Shown piece by piece: positions 52,231 through 61,461 of a stretch of 64,000 nt of DNA. The notes below the pieces were generated by a model. It saw nothing but the letters and a program-made list of their open reading frames with translations. It was not told the origin of the DNA and searched no databases. Position 1 is the stretch's first letter. Each line of letters starts with the position of its first letter. Both the position numbers and the translations under genes were made by a program. Origin of the DNA: JAEKNW01 sp963678375 (GTDB lineage Bacteria; Cloacimonadota; Cloacimonadia; Cloacimonadales; JAFGVF01); contig OY782831.1 of assembly GCA_963678375.2 (NCBI GenBank), positions 1,550,001 through 1,614,000 on the forward strand, given 5' to 3'.

Positions 52231-53203
52231 AAATTTAATTCTAATTGTGGGTTTAATACTAGTAGTTTTGCCTATATTGGCAATAGGGGATGATGCAGGG
52301 ACAAGTGGATTTAACAGTTTGAAAATTATCTACTCAGCTAGGGCAAACGCTATGGCTGGAGCATTCACATCCCGGGATGACGATATTGATGTTATATTCT
52401 TTAATCCTGCTAATTTGGGAGGATATGAAGTTAGGAGACAAGTGACTTCTACTTATATGAACTATTTCGATGGATATAATGGTGGAGCAGTTGCTTATCA
52501 ATACCAGAAAAGTCAAAAAGCCAATGTTGCCTTTTTTGGTCAATTTTTAGCAAGCGATGATATGACAAGAACCATTGAGGGAGAGAATGGTGGCTATTTC
52601 GAATCTGGAACATTTAATAACTCAGACTTCATTGCAGGGGCATCCTATTCATATTATTTTAATGAACAGCTCAATCTAGGTATCACAGGTAAGTATATAC
52701 AAGAATCAATTGATGATAAATCTGCTTCAGCTATAGCTTTTGACCTTGGTCTTTTGCATAGGCCTGTAAATGATAAAATCAGAGTTGGTGCTGTAATTCG
52801 TAATTTAGGAACTCAGATGACATATTTCACTGATTCTGAATATAGTGAAGGTTTACCTCTTGTTTATGCAGGTGGTATATCCTATAAAACAGATTTAAAG
52901 ACTCGTAATAGTCATGCTGAATTTATTCCAACTATGTTAGTCTCTTTAGATTTATCAATGGCTAAAGGTACAGATTTGACAGGCTTAATTGGGTCTGAAT
53001 TCCAAATCCATGACCAGTTACTCTTGCGTCTTGGATATAAAACAAATGCTGGCGATTATAAAAATGGTGGAGATAATGAACTATACTCTGGTTTTTCAAC
53101 TGGAGTAGGATTTGTTAGAAATAATTTAAAGATTGATTATGCCCTTAACTCATATGGAGATTTAGGCTTTGTTAATCAAGTAACATTAAAATATCAATTC
53201 TAG
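52223..53203 (+). CDS. PorV/PorQ-family outer-membrane protein
   Basis: This 326-aa protein has a signal peptide (LILIVGLILVVLPILAIG) and the start typical of the PorV/PorQ/UPF0164 barrel family: SARANAMAGAFTSRDDDIDVIFFNPANLGG. The rest alternates short beta strands and ends KYQF with a terminal aromatic residue. PorV shuttles T9SS cargo from SprA to the attachment complex; other members have less known roles. Presence of SprA and a T9SS cargo in the same window supports a T9SS link. Confidence 0.85.
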   Translation: MSKNLILIVGLILVVLPILAIGDDAGTSGFNSLKIIYSARANAMAGAFTSRDDDIDVIFFNPANLGGYEVRRQVTSTYMNYFDGYNGGAVAYQYQKSQKANVAFFGQFLASDDMTRTIEGENGGYFESGTFNNSDFIAGASYSYYFNEQLNLGITGKYIQESIDDKSASAIAFDLGLLHRPVNDKIRVGAVIRNLGTQMTYFTDSEYSEGLPLVYAGGISYKTDLKTRNSHAEFIPTMLVSLDLSMAKGTDLTGLIGSEFQIHDQLLLRLGYKTNAGDYKNGGDNELYSGFSTGVGFVRNNLKIDYALNSYGDLGFVNQVTLKYQF

Positions 53204-53241
53204 ATAAAAAAGATTAAGTTTTAAAATTCGGAGAAAAGTTA

Positions 53242-55332
53242 ATGCTAACCAAAGATTTCTTATTTGAATTAAGTGTAGAAGAGATACCTGCAGGGTATAT
53301 TGCTAATATAGAAAAGACCATTATTGATAGATTTAAGGCTGAAATAAAACAGGCTAAACTAAGTTATAGTGCCCTGTCTAGCTATACAACACCTAAACGT
53401 TTTGCTATTCTAATAAGAGATTTAGAAACTATGCAAAAAGATGAAACTGTTGAGAAAATGGGACCTGCAACAAGAATCGCTTATAATCAAGATGGTTCTT
53501 TAAGCAAAGCTGGAGCTGGTTTTCTTAGAGGAGCTGGTTGTAGTCCAGAGGAATCTTACGTTAAAGAAACTGCTAAAGGCCAATACATAGCTTGCAAGAA
53601 AGAGATTAAGGGACAGCATGTCGCTAATATTATCACAGGCTTTTTACCAGAACTATTAAAAAATATGCCATCCCCTAAATCTATGAGATGGGGAGAAAGT
53701 AAGATCCATTTTGCCAGACCAATTAGAAATATACTTTTAATGTTAGATTCTGAAGTTATTCCTTTTACCTTTAATAATTTGAAGTCAAATAATAATGTAG
53801 TTGGTAATCGTTATATCGATGTTGATGTTTGCAAAGTTATTAACCAGCCACAAGACTATTTACAGACTCTAGAAGAAATATCTGTAATTGCTGATCGTAA
53901 AAAACGCATCTCTCTAATTGAAGAACAATTAGAAAATCTCTACAAAGACAGTGATAAGAAAATAATTGAAGATAAACGTCTCCTTGAGTTGGTAGTAGAT
54001 TTAGTCGAATATCCAACAGCTGTAATTGGTACTTTTGAAGAGAAATACTTAAGTTTACCTGATAAAATTATTACCTCTACTATAAGTCAGAACCAAAAAT
54101 ATTTCTCAGTAGTAAATAGTGATGGAAGCCTCTGCAACGAATTTGTTTTTATCTCAAATGGTAATCCTCAATATTCAGATATTATTAGGAAAGGGAATGA
54201 AAAGGTAATTAAAGCTAGACTTGAAGATGCTGAGTTCTTCTTTAAAGAAGACACTAAACACAGCTTAGAGTCTTATGTTGATAAGTTAAGAGATGTAACT
54301 TTCCAAGCAGATTTAGGATCAACCTATGAAAAGGTGCAAAGATGTTTAAAAATAGCTGATTATATAGCTGATGAATTAAAACTTTTAAATAAAGAAGATA
54401 TCTTAAGGTCAGTCCTTTTAACTAAAGCTGATTTAGTTACTTTAATGCTGGGTGAAAAAGAGTTCACTAAATTGCAAGGTTATATTGGTATGAAATATGC
54501 ACTTCTCTCTGGAGAGAAAGAGGATGTTGCCTTAGGTATCTATGAACATTATATGCCTCGTGGACAGAATGATGGTTTGCCAACAAGTGTAAATGGGGCA
54601 GTAGCCGCTATAGTAGATAAGTTAGATACTGTTTGTGGTATTATCGGGGTTGATTTGATTCCAACTGGTTCTAATGACCCTTTCGCTTTAAGAAGAGCTG
54701 CTAATGGAATTGTGAAAATCTTAGATGATAGAGATTGGAAAATTGATATTTTTGGCTTGATTGATTTTGCTTTCTTACAGTTAGAAAGCAAGTTACAAGA
54801 GAAAAATCACAATAAAGACTTTGTTTATAGCTTCTTCCAACAGAGAATCAAATGGTTATTAGAGGAAGAAAAGATAGCCTATGATGTTATTGATAGTGTT
54901 ATTGACTATGATTTTACAGATATTGCAGAAATAAAAAAGCGAGCATTAGCTATCCAGAATTTTAAAGGTTCTGCTGATTTTGAAGGTTTGGTTCTCGGCT
55001 ATAAGAGAGTTTCAAACATACTAACTAAAGAGAAAACTATTTCTGATCTTAATTCAGCTCTCTTTAATGACCAAAACGAAAGAGTTCTTTATGACTATTT
55101 TACAAATAATGAATCAGATATTACAGATAAACTAGAACAACAAAATTATGTTGAAGCTATGCAAATCTTAGTTTCAGCTCGTTCATTAATTGATAACTTT
55201 TTTGACAATGTTATGGTTAATGTAGAGGAAGAAGAGATTAAGCAAAACCGTTTGAATTTGCTATCTTATATTAAAAATGTATTTATCAAGATAGCTGATT
55301 TAGACAAAATAGTTGTGGAAATTAAAAAGTAA
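53242..55332 (+). CDS. glyS: Glycine-tRNA ligase beta subunit
   Basis: This 696-aa protein is the beta chain of the alpha2beta2 glycyl-tRNA synthetase. Start FLFELSVEEIPAGYI, middle HFARPIRNI, VGNRYID, FFKEDTKHSLESYVDKL and the C-terminal anticodon-binding part with FFDNVMVNVEEEEIKQNRLNLL are typical. The alpha gene glyQ is not adjacent and must lie elsewhere. CGGAGAAAAG precedes the start. Confidence 0.96.
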   Translation: MLTKDFLFELSVEEIPAGYIANIEKTIIDRFKAEIKQAKLSYSALSSYTTPKRFAILIRDLETMQKDETVEKMGPATRIAYNQDGSLSKAGAGFLRGAGCSPEESYVKETAKGQYIACKKEIKGQHVANIITGFLPELLKNMPSPKSMRWGESKIHFARPIRNILLMLDSEVIPFTFNNLKSNNNVVGNRYIDVDVCKVINQPQDYLQTLEEISVIADRKKRISLIEEQLENLYKDSDKKIIEDKRLLELVVDLVEYPTAVIGTFEEKYLSLPDKIITSTISQNQKYFSVVNSDGSLCNEFVFISNGNPQYSDIIRKGNEKVIKARLEDAEFFFKEDTKHSLESYVDKLRDVTFQADLGSTYEKVQRCLKIADYIADELKLLNKEDILRSVLLTKADLVTLMLGEKEFTKLQGYIGMKYALLSGEKEDVALGIYEHYMPRGQNDGLPTSVNGAVAAIVDKLDTVCGIIGVDLIPTGSNDPFALRRAANGIVKILDDRDWKIDIFGLIDFAFLQLESKLQEKNHNKDFVYSFFQQRIKWLLEEEKIAYDVIDSVIDYDFTDIAEIKKRALAIQNFKGSADFEGLVLGYKRVSNILTKEKTISDLNSALFNDQNERVLYDYFTNNESDITDKLEQQNYVEAMQILVSARSLIDNFFDNVMVNVEEEEIKQNRLNLLSYIKNVFIKIADLDKIVVEIKK

Positions 55333-55391
55333 AATCCCATAGACTGGCAATATCCTGTTGCCAGGTGGAAGCATGGGTGCTTCCGCTCCAT

Positions 55392-55859
55392 AATTCCCCT
55401 CCCGTGGAGGGGTGGCTCGGTATTTCCGAGTCGGGGTGGTCTTAATTCCCCTCCCGTAGAGGGGTGGCTCGGTATTTCACTGGCGGGGTGGTCTTAATTC
55501 CCCTCCAGCGGAGGGGTGGCAGTGTATTTTACTGGCGGGGTGGTCTTAATTCCCCTCCCGTGGAGGGGTGGCAGTGTATTTCACTGGCGGGGTGGTCTTA
55601 ATTCCCCTCCAAAAGAAGGGTAGCAGTGTATTTCACTGGCGGGGTGGTCTTAATTCCCCTCCAGCGGAGGGGTGGCAGTGTATTTTACTGGCGGGGTGGT
55701 CTTAATTCCCCTCCCGTGGAGGGGTGGCAGTGTATTTCACTGGCGGGGTGGTCTTAATTCCCCTCCAAAAGAAGGGTAGCAGTGTATTTCACTGGCGGGG
55801 TGGTCTTAATTCCCCTCCAAAAGAAGGGTGGCAGTGTATTTCACTGGCGGGGTGGTCTC
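55392..55859. repeat. Tandem array of nine 52-bp palindromic units
   Basis: Units start at 55392, 55444, 55496, 55548, 55600, 55652, 55704, 55756 and 55808. Each reads AATTCCCCTCC-(six variable bases)-GGGGTGG, then a second palindrome, then GGGGTGGTCTT. The variable bases follow the order CGTGGA, CGTAGA, AGCGGA, CGTGGA, AAAAGA, AGCGGA, CGTGGA, AAAAGA, AAAAGA, so a three-unit block was duplicated. Two other hairpins precede it (55345-55390). No gene occurs in 55333-55942. Confidence 0.93.
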
Positions 55860-55942
55860 TTTAAAAGAGCCTATGCAATACGCACCTACCAAGACTGACA
55901 GAAAAATAACTAGAAAATAAAAAAAATAAATAGGAGTTTGAA

Positions 55943-56932
55943 ATGGATATTATTAACCAATTCAAATTAAAAGCTCAAAAGGTAAATGGTTCTATCGTTT
56001 TACCTGAAGCTATGGATGAAAGAACTCTAGCAGCTACCGAACAGATTCTTAAAGAGAAAATGGCAAAAGTTGTTCTCATTGGTCAACCAGCTGATGTAGA
56101 AGCACGTGCAAAAGAAAGAGGCTTTGATATTACAGGTGCAACAATATGGAACCCAGATGATTGCCCAAATATTGAGGAATTCACAGACTTTTTCTATGAA
56201 AAAAGAAAGAAAAAGGGAATTAGTCGTGAAGATGCTGCAAAAATAGTTAGAAACCCTCTCTTCTTTGGTGCCTTACTTGTTAAATTTGGCAAAGTAAATG
56301 GAATGGTTGCTGGCGCTGTTAATACAACTGGTGATGTTCTCAAAGCTGCTCTACAAGTTGTAGGTGTTAAAGCTGGACTTGCTACAGTTTCTTCAAGTTT
56401 TATTATGGTTACTCCAGACTTCCAAGGTCAAGATAGAGTTTTTCTTTTTGGCGATTGTGCTGTTGTACCTAATCCTACTGCTGAACAATTAGCTGATATC
56501 GCAATTTCAACTGCTGAAACAAGAGCCTCACTTATTGGAGATGAAGCAAAAGTTGCACTACTTTCTTTCTCAACCAAAGGTTCAGCTAAGCATGAACTTG
56601 TTGATAAGGTAACTTCTGCAGTAGATATTATTAAGAGTAGAAATGTTAGTTTCGAATTTGATGGAGATTTACAAGCTGATGCAGCTATTATTCCTGCTAT
56701 CGGAGAAAAAAAGGCTCCTGGAAGTAAGGTTGCAGGTAATGCTAATGTTTTAATTTTCCCAGACTTACAAGCTGGTAATATTGGTTACAAATTAGTTCAG
56801 AGATTCGCCAAAGCTGAGGCTATTGGTCCTGTGATCCAAGGATTAGCAGCTCCAATCTGCGATTTATCTCGTGGTTGCTCTGCTGAAGATATTGTTAATA
56901 CTACTGCTTTAGTACTCTTAATGTCTAAATAG
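55943..56932 (+). CDS. pta: Phosphate acetyltransferase
   Basis: This 329-aa protein is the short, single-domain Pta that converts acetyl-CoA and phosphate to acetyl phosphate. Motifs VLPEAMDERTLAA, MVAGAVNTTGDVLKAAL, FGDCAVVPNPTAEQLADIA and SKVAGNANVLIFPDLQAGNIGYK are typical. Phosphate butyryltransferase is related but less likely because of these. No ack gene is next to it. AGGAG before the start. Confidence 0.93.
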   Translation: MDIINQFKLKAQKVNGSIVLPEAMDERTLAATEQILKEKMAKVVLIGQPADVEARAKERGFDITGATIWNPDDCPNIEEFTDFFYEKRKKKGISREDAAKIVRNPLFFGALLVKFGKVNGMVAGAVNTTGDVLKAALQVVGVKAGLATVSSSFIMVTPDFQGQDRVFLFGDCAVVPNPTAEQLADIAISTAETRASLIGDEAKVALLSFSTKGSAKHELVDKVTSAVDIIKSRNVSFEFDGDLQADAAIIPAIGEKKAPGSKVAGNANVLIFPDLQAGNIGYKLVQRFAKAEAIGPVIQGLAAPICDLSRGCSAEDIVNTTALVLLMSK

Positions 56933-56941
56933 GAGGAAATC

Positions 56942-58141
56942 ATGATAAAACTTTCCAACAAAGCAAGAGCAATTAAACCTTCACCAACTTTAGCAGTAAT
57001 GTCAAAAGCTAAAGCCTATATAGCTAAAGGTATAGATGTGATAAACTTTGGTGTTGGTGAGCCTGATTTTAACACCCCTGAATATATTAAAGAAGCTGGT
57101 GTAAAAGCTATTCAAGACAACTTTACTCGCTATACACCTACTCCAGGCATTCTTCCTCTCAGAGAGGCAATTGCGAAGAAGTTCAAAGAAGAAAATAATT
57201 TAGAGTATGAACCAAGTCAGATATTAGTTTCACCAGGAGCAAAGGCATCAATAGTTTTTATTTTGATGGCTATCTGTGATGCAGGTGATCAGGTTATTAT
57301 TCCTTCACCTTACTGGGTTAGCTATCCTGATCAAGTTGATATTGCTGGTGGTAAACCCCTCCTTTTAGAAACAAAAGAAGAGGATAATTACAAAATCAAT
57401 CCTGATGATTTAAAAGCATTGATAGCTGAAAATCCCAATATAAAAGCATTGATGTTGAATAATCCTAATAACCCAACTGGAGCAATATATTCTAAAGAAG
57501 AACTCCTGTTAATTGGTCAAATCTGCCTTGAGAACAATATTTTGATAATAGCTGATGAAATTTATGAAAAACTAGTTTATGATAATGCTAAACATTATTC
57601 TATTGCAGCTCTTAAAGCTGAGTTTAAAGATATCACAGTCATTATCAATGGTGTCTCAAAAGCTTATGCAATGACAGGCTGGAGATTAGGCTATAGTGTA
57701 GGTCCTAAGTACATCATGGATGCTGCAAGTAGTCTGCAAGGGCATATTACTTCAAATACCAACTCCATTACTCAAAAAGCTGCTATTGCTGCCCTAGTAA
57801 AAGATGATGGCTCTATTGAAAATATGAGGAAAGAATTTGAAGAAAGAAAAGCCTTTATGCACGCCGAACTTAATAAGATTGCTAAAGTTACTACTACAGC
57901 TCCTCAAGGTGCCTTTTATATTATGGTAAATATTGATTATTACTTAAAACATAATACTAAAGGTCTTAAGAATGATGTAGAATTATGTAGCTATTTATTA
58001 GAAGAAGCTAAAATAGCTATAGTACCTGGTTCTGCTTTTGGTAACGATAAACTAGTAAGATTCTCATATGCTAATAGTATGGACAATCTCCGCGAAGGTG
58101 TTAAAAGATTCGCACAAGGATTAGAAAGTTTAATAAAATAA
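56942..58141 (+). CDS. aspC: Aspartate aminotransferase-type class I aminotransferase
   Basis: This 399-aa PLP enzyme is of the I-gamma (Thermus AspC) type. NFGVGEPDFNTPEYIKEAG, YTPTPGILPLREAIA, NNPNNPTGAIY and the Schiff-base lysine K240 in NGVSKAYAMTGWRLGY are present. It moves the amino group between aspartate and 2-oxoglutarate; prephenate or other acceptors are possible. AGGAGG lies five bases before the start, nine bases after pta, so both are one operon. Confidence 0.92.
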   Translation: MIKLSNKARAIKPSPTLAVMSKAKAYIAKGIDVINFGVGEPDFNTPEYIKEAGVKAIQDNFTRYTPTPGILPLREAIAKKFKEENNLEYEPSQILVSPGAKASIVFILMAICDAGDQVIIPSPYWVSYPDQVDIAGGKPLLLETKEEDNYKINPDDLKALIAENPNIKALMLNNPNNPTGAIYSKEELLLIGQICLENNILIIADEIYEKLVYDNAKHYSIAALKAEFKDITVIINGVSKAYAMTGWRLGYSVGPKYIMDAASSLQGHITSNTNSITQKAAIAALVKDDGSIENMRKEFEERKAFMHAELNKIAKVTTTAPQGAFYIMVNIDYYLKHNTKGLKNDVELCSYLLEEAKIAIVPGSAFGNDKLVRFSYANSMDNLREGVKRFAQGLESLIK

Positions 58142-58149
58142 AGTTAAAA

Positions 58150-58181
58150 AGAATCAGGTTACTTGCGTAACCTGATTCTTC
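58150..58181 (+). terminator. Perfect 14-bp hairpin after aspC
   Basis: AAGAATCAGGTTAC-TTGC-GTAACCTGATTCTT is a perfect stem with a four-base loop. There is no T-run. It may be a weak terminator or an attenuator or processing site before the next gene, which starts 29 bp later. Confidence 0.6.
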
Positions 58182-58210
58182 ATAATAGATATAAAAGTAA
58201 GGAAACAAAA

Positions 58211-58411
58211 ATGGATCAACTTAAAGAAAAGATTTTGGAAGCAAGAAAAGAAAGAAGAGAAAAGGCTTCGAAAGGCTGGTCTCGACTATTCTATATGATA
58301 GTACTTCTACTCTTAATTATCATCCTTCTCTACAAAACTAACACGAGTAAGTTTGATGTATTCTGGAATATTTTTCAAGGTGATCAAACTGAACAAATTC
58401 AGGAGAATTAG
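58211..58411 (+). CDS. Small single-helix membrane protein
   Basis: The start at 58211 has AAGGAAA upstream. The 66-aa protein has a charged N-terminal helix (LKEKILEARKERREKASKG) and one membrane helix (FYMIVLLLLIIILLY), and ends in a short polar tail. Its stop abuts the kinase gene start, so the two are coupled. Function unknown. Confidence 0.7.
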   Translation: MDQLKEKILEARKERREKASKGWSRLFYMIVLLLLIIILLYKTNTSKFDVFWNIFQGDQTEQIQEN

Positions 58412-59308
58412 ATGAGTTTAGTAGTTATCGGGTCTATTGCCTTAGATACAATCAAAACTCCTGCTGGTGAAGTGGCAGATGTGCTGGGTGGTTCAGCTAT
58501 TTATGCTTCAATAGCAGGAAAATATTTTACAGATGTCTCAATTGTAGGTGTGGTTGGGGAAGATTTCCCCCAAAATCACATTGATTTATTAAATAAGAAA
58601 GAAATTAATATTGAAGGACTTGTAAAAGTCCCAGGAAAAACTTTCCGTTGGAAAGGAGAATACCTCAATCTAAATCAAGCAACAACTTTAGATACCCAAT
58701 TAAATGTTTTTGCAGAATTTAAGCCTATTCTAACCCAAGATTGCAAAACAAATAATGTAACTCTTCTGGGTAATATTCATCCAGCTTTGCAATTAGAAGT
58801 CTTAGAGCAAATAGAATGTTCTGATTTAATTGCGATGGACACAATGAATCTTTGGATTGATATGACTAAACCTGAGCTAACTCAAGTTATTAAAAAAGTA
58901 GATTTAATCTTTATCAATGAAGATGAAATTAAAATGTATGCTGAAAAGAGCAATATCTTTGAAGCAATAGAACTTATTCTTGATTTAGGTGTAAAATATG
59001 TGGTTGTCAAAAGAGGTGAGTACGGTGCTATTGTAGCTAGCAGAGAACAACTATTCTTTGTTCCTGTTTATCCTGTTAGAAAAGTAGTTGATCCAACTGG
59101 AGCTGGGGATTCCTTCGCAGGTGGTTTTACAGGTTATTTAGCTAAAGTAAAAAAATATGATTTTGAGACAATTAAACAGGCTACAATTTATGGAACAATC
59201 ACTGCTGCTAATAATATTCAGTCATTTAGCGTAGAAAACCTACAACAATTAACAGAAAGTGATATTGAAAAAATGAGTTTAGAACTCAAACAATGGATTA
59301 AAATCTAA
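58412..59308 (+). CDS. PfkB-family sugar or nucleoside kinase
   Basis: This 298-aa kinase has the glycine-rich GGSAIYAS near the N-terminus and the second PfkB signature DPTGAGDSFAGGFTGYL with the catalytic Asp. Substrate specificity cannot be read from the motifs; the absence of a long lid suggests the adenosine-kinase/ribokinase side. It is immediately followed by purM (25 bp), consistent with a nucleoside or ribose substrate (inference). Confidence 0.88.
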   Translation: MSLVVIGSIALDTIKTPAGEVADVLGGSAIYASIAGKYFTDVSIVGVVGEDFPQNHIDLLNKKEINIEGLVKVPGKTFRWKGEYLNLNQATTLDTQLNVFAEFKPILTQDCKTNNVTLLGNIHPALQLEVLEQIECSDLIAMDTMNLWIDMTKPELTQVIKKVDLIFINEDEIKMYAEKSNIFEAIELILDLGVKYVVVKRGEYGAIVASREQLFFVPVYPVRKVVDPTGAGDSFAGGFTGYLAKVKKYDFETIKQATIYGTITAANNIQSFSVENLQQLTESDIEKMSLELKQWIKI

Positions 59309-59333
59309 AAATTATTATATAAAAGAGGATACT

Positions 59334-60350
59334 ATGGATTATAAAAGTGCTGGTGTCGATATAAAAGCAGGTGAAGATTCTGTAAATAGAATTAAACCCC
59401 TAGTAAAAGAAACTTTCAATAAGAATGTACTTTCACAAATTGGTGGCTTTGGTGGACTTTATCAGGTTGATCTTTCTGCTTGGAAAGAACCTGTTCTAGT
59501 TTCAAGTGCTGATGGTGTTGGAACTAAGCTCGTAATAGCTAATATGGCTGGTGTCTATAATACAGTTGGTCAAGACTTGGTTAATCATTGTGTAAATGAT
59601 ATCTTTGTACAAGGGGCAATTCCACAATATTTCCTTGATTATGTCGGAGTTGGTAAGCTAAATCCAAAAGTTATGGAAGAGATTATTTGGGGATTTGCTA
59701 AAGCTTGTAAAGAAAATGAAATGGCGCTGATTGGTGGAGAAATGGCTGAAATGCCAGGAATCTATGCAGAGGATGATTTTGATTTAGCTGGAACTATTGT
59801 TGGTATGGTAGAGAAAAAGAATATTATTACTGGAGAAAAGATTCAGAAAGGTGATATTATCTTAGGCCTTCCCTCAACAGGGCTCCATACAAATGGTTAT
59901 TCTTTAGCTAGAAAAATACTTTTCGAGAAGATGAATCTTAAAGTTGATTCACTTATTCCAGAAATAAATCAAACTCTTGCAGAGACAATGCTAAAGATTC
60001 ATAAATCTTACCTTCCACTTTTAAAAGAATGGGCTTCGCCTGATATGATTCATGGTATGGCTCATATTACCGGTGGAGGAATACCTGGTAACCTTTCTCG
60101 TGTTATTCCCGATAATATGACTGCTGAGATTAATTGCAAAACTTGGGATATTCCTGCTATTTTCCAGCTCTTGGTTGAAAATGGTAATATTGCTCAAGAG
60201 GAAAGTTATCGTGCCTTCAATATGGGAATAGGTATGATTGTTGTTGTTGGTTCGGACTTAGCAGAGACTATAAAAGCTAAAACAGAAGTCTTTGAGATTG
60301 GCCATATTACAGATAGAGTAGCTAATCTAAAAGTTAGGATGAACTATTAA
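59334..60350 (+). CDS. purM: Phosphoribosylformylglycinamidine cyclo-ligase (AIR synthetase)
   Basis: This 338-aa enzyme closes the imidazole ring in purine synthesis. YKSAGVDIKAGEDSVNRIK, SSADGVGTKL, DLVNHCVNDIFVQGA, LIGGEMAEMPG and GLPSTGLHTNGYSLAR are typical. Length is normal. The stop overlaps the next start by one base. Confidence 0.97.
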   Translation: MDYKSAGVDIKAGEDSVNRIKPLVKETFNKNVLSQIGGFGGLYQVDLSAWKEPVLVSSADGVGTKLVIANMAGVYNTVGQDLVNHCVNDIFVQGAIPQYFLDYVGVGKLNPKVMEEIIWGFAKACKENEMALIGGEMAEMPGIYAEDDFDLAGTIVGMVEKKNIITGEKIQKGDIILGLPSTGLHTNGYSLARKILFEKMNLKVDSLIPEINQTLAETMLKIHKSYLPLLKEWASPDMIHGMAHITGGGIPGNLSRVIPDNMTAEINCKTWDIPAIFQLLVENGNIAQEESYRAFNMGIGMIVVVGSDLAETIKAKTEVFEIGHITDRVANLKVRMNY

Positions 60351-61171
60351 TGAAATGGAGAATTCTCACCCAAGGTAAATTAAGTCCAGCTGAAAATATG
60401 GCTATCGATGATGCTATCTTTGAACTTGTTCAAGAAGGTAAATCTACACCTTTAATAAGATTTTATGACTGGGATCCCCCAACTCTTTCCCTGGGTTACC
60501 ATCAAAATGCTGAAAAGGAAGTGGATTTTGACAAACTTAAAGAAGTTGGCTATGGCTTTGTTAGAAGACCTACCGGAGGTAGGTTAGTTCTCCATAAAAA
60601 CGAAGTTACTTATTCAGTAATTGCTCCTAATGATGAACACCTAGCAGGTAATGTTCTAAAGAGTTATGGCGATATTAGTTTAGCCTTAGCTCAAGGATTG
60701 AAGCTATTAGGTATCCAAGTAGAGTTTGAACAAAAAGAATTATCTTCTTTTTCTCAACGTGAACCTCTTAATCCTTGTTTTAATTCATCTTCAAAATATG
60801 AGCTAGCTGTTCAAGGAAAGAAGATTGTTGGGTCTGCTCAAGTGAGAAAAAATGGGGTTTTACTACAACATGGCTCAATAATTCTTGATGAAAATCAAAG
60901 AGAAATAGCCTATCTAATGCCAGGACTTTCTGATAAGATGCGCGAGAGACTGGCTACTCTAATGGATAAGAAAACAATATCTATCAATCAAGTTCTAAAC
61001 AAGACAGTTCCTTATGCTCTTGCAGTAAGCAAATTTGCTCAAGGATTCCAAGAAGCTTGGCAAAAAGACATTTTTGAAGAAATTCAAGACTTAGAAGGAT
61101 TCGAAAAAAATAGAGTCGAAAAATTAATTAAAAAAAAATACTCGACAGATATGTGGAACTTGAGAAAATAG
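60350..61171 (+). CDS. Lipoate-protein ligase / octanoyltransferase (LipM/LplA family)
   Basis: This 273-aa protein has NMAIDDAIFELV, TLSLGYHQNAEKEVDF, RRPTGGRLVLH, and GKKIVGSAQVRKNGVLLQHGSI, the core of the BPL/LplA/LipB fold. A Cys in NPCFNSSS matches the active-site position of LipM octanoyltransferases, which favours octanoyl transfer over ATP-dependent lipoate ligation. It would lipoylate proteins such as GcvH. It overlaps purM by one base (TAATG). Confidence 0.88.
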   Translation: MKWRILTQGKLSPAENMAIDDAIFELVQEGKSTPLIRFYDWDPPTLSLGYHQNAEKEVDFDKLKEVGYGFVRRPTGGRLVLHKNEVTYSVIAPNDEHLAGNVLKSYGDISLALAQGLKLLGIQVEFEQKELSSFSQREPLNPCFNSSSKYELAVQGKKIVGSAQVRKNGVLLQHGSIILDENQREIAYLMPGLSDKMRERLATLMDKKTISINQVLNKTVPYALAVSKFAQGFQEAWQKDIFEEIQDLEGFEKNRVEKLIKKKYSTDMWNLRK

Positions 61172-61461
61172 TAACGTACTGAAAAATAATGATATATAAA
61201 ATATTACTAATTTATTAATATTTAGTTAAAAAGGGAAGAAATCTATTGAAAGACAAATATTTATATGATGGGATAAAAATTACTGCAAAAAAGTTGCAAT
61301 CACCAGTTTTTGAAGTCAAATTTAAAAATAAATTGACATCATTCTTATTATATAATCTTTTTGTTAAAATAGTATGATAAACTAAAGTATTATGAAATTA
61401 GTGAAATATTTGATTTTTTTTTAAAATAATTTATTGTGATATTAAAAGGGAGGATAACTAA

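Noticed and set aside
55392..55859. CRISPR array
   Set aside because: The 52-bp units join directly with no unique spacers, and no cas genes are near.
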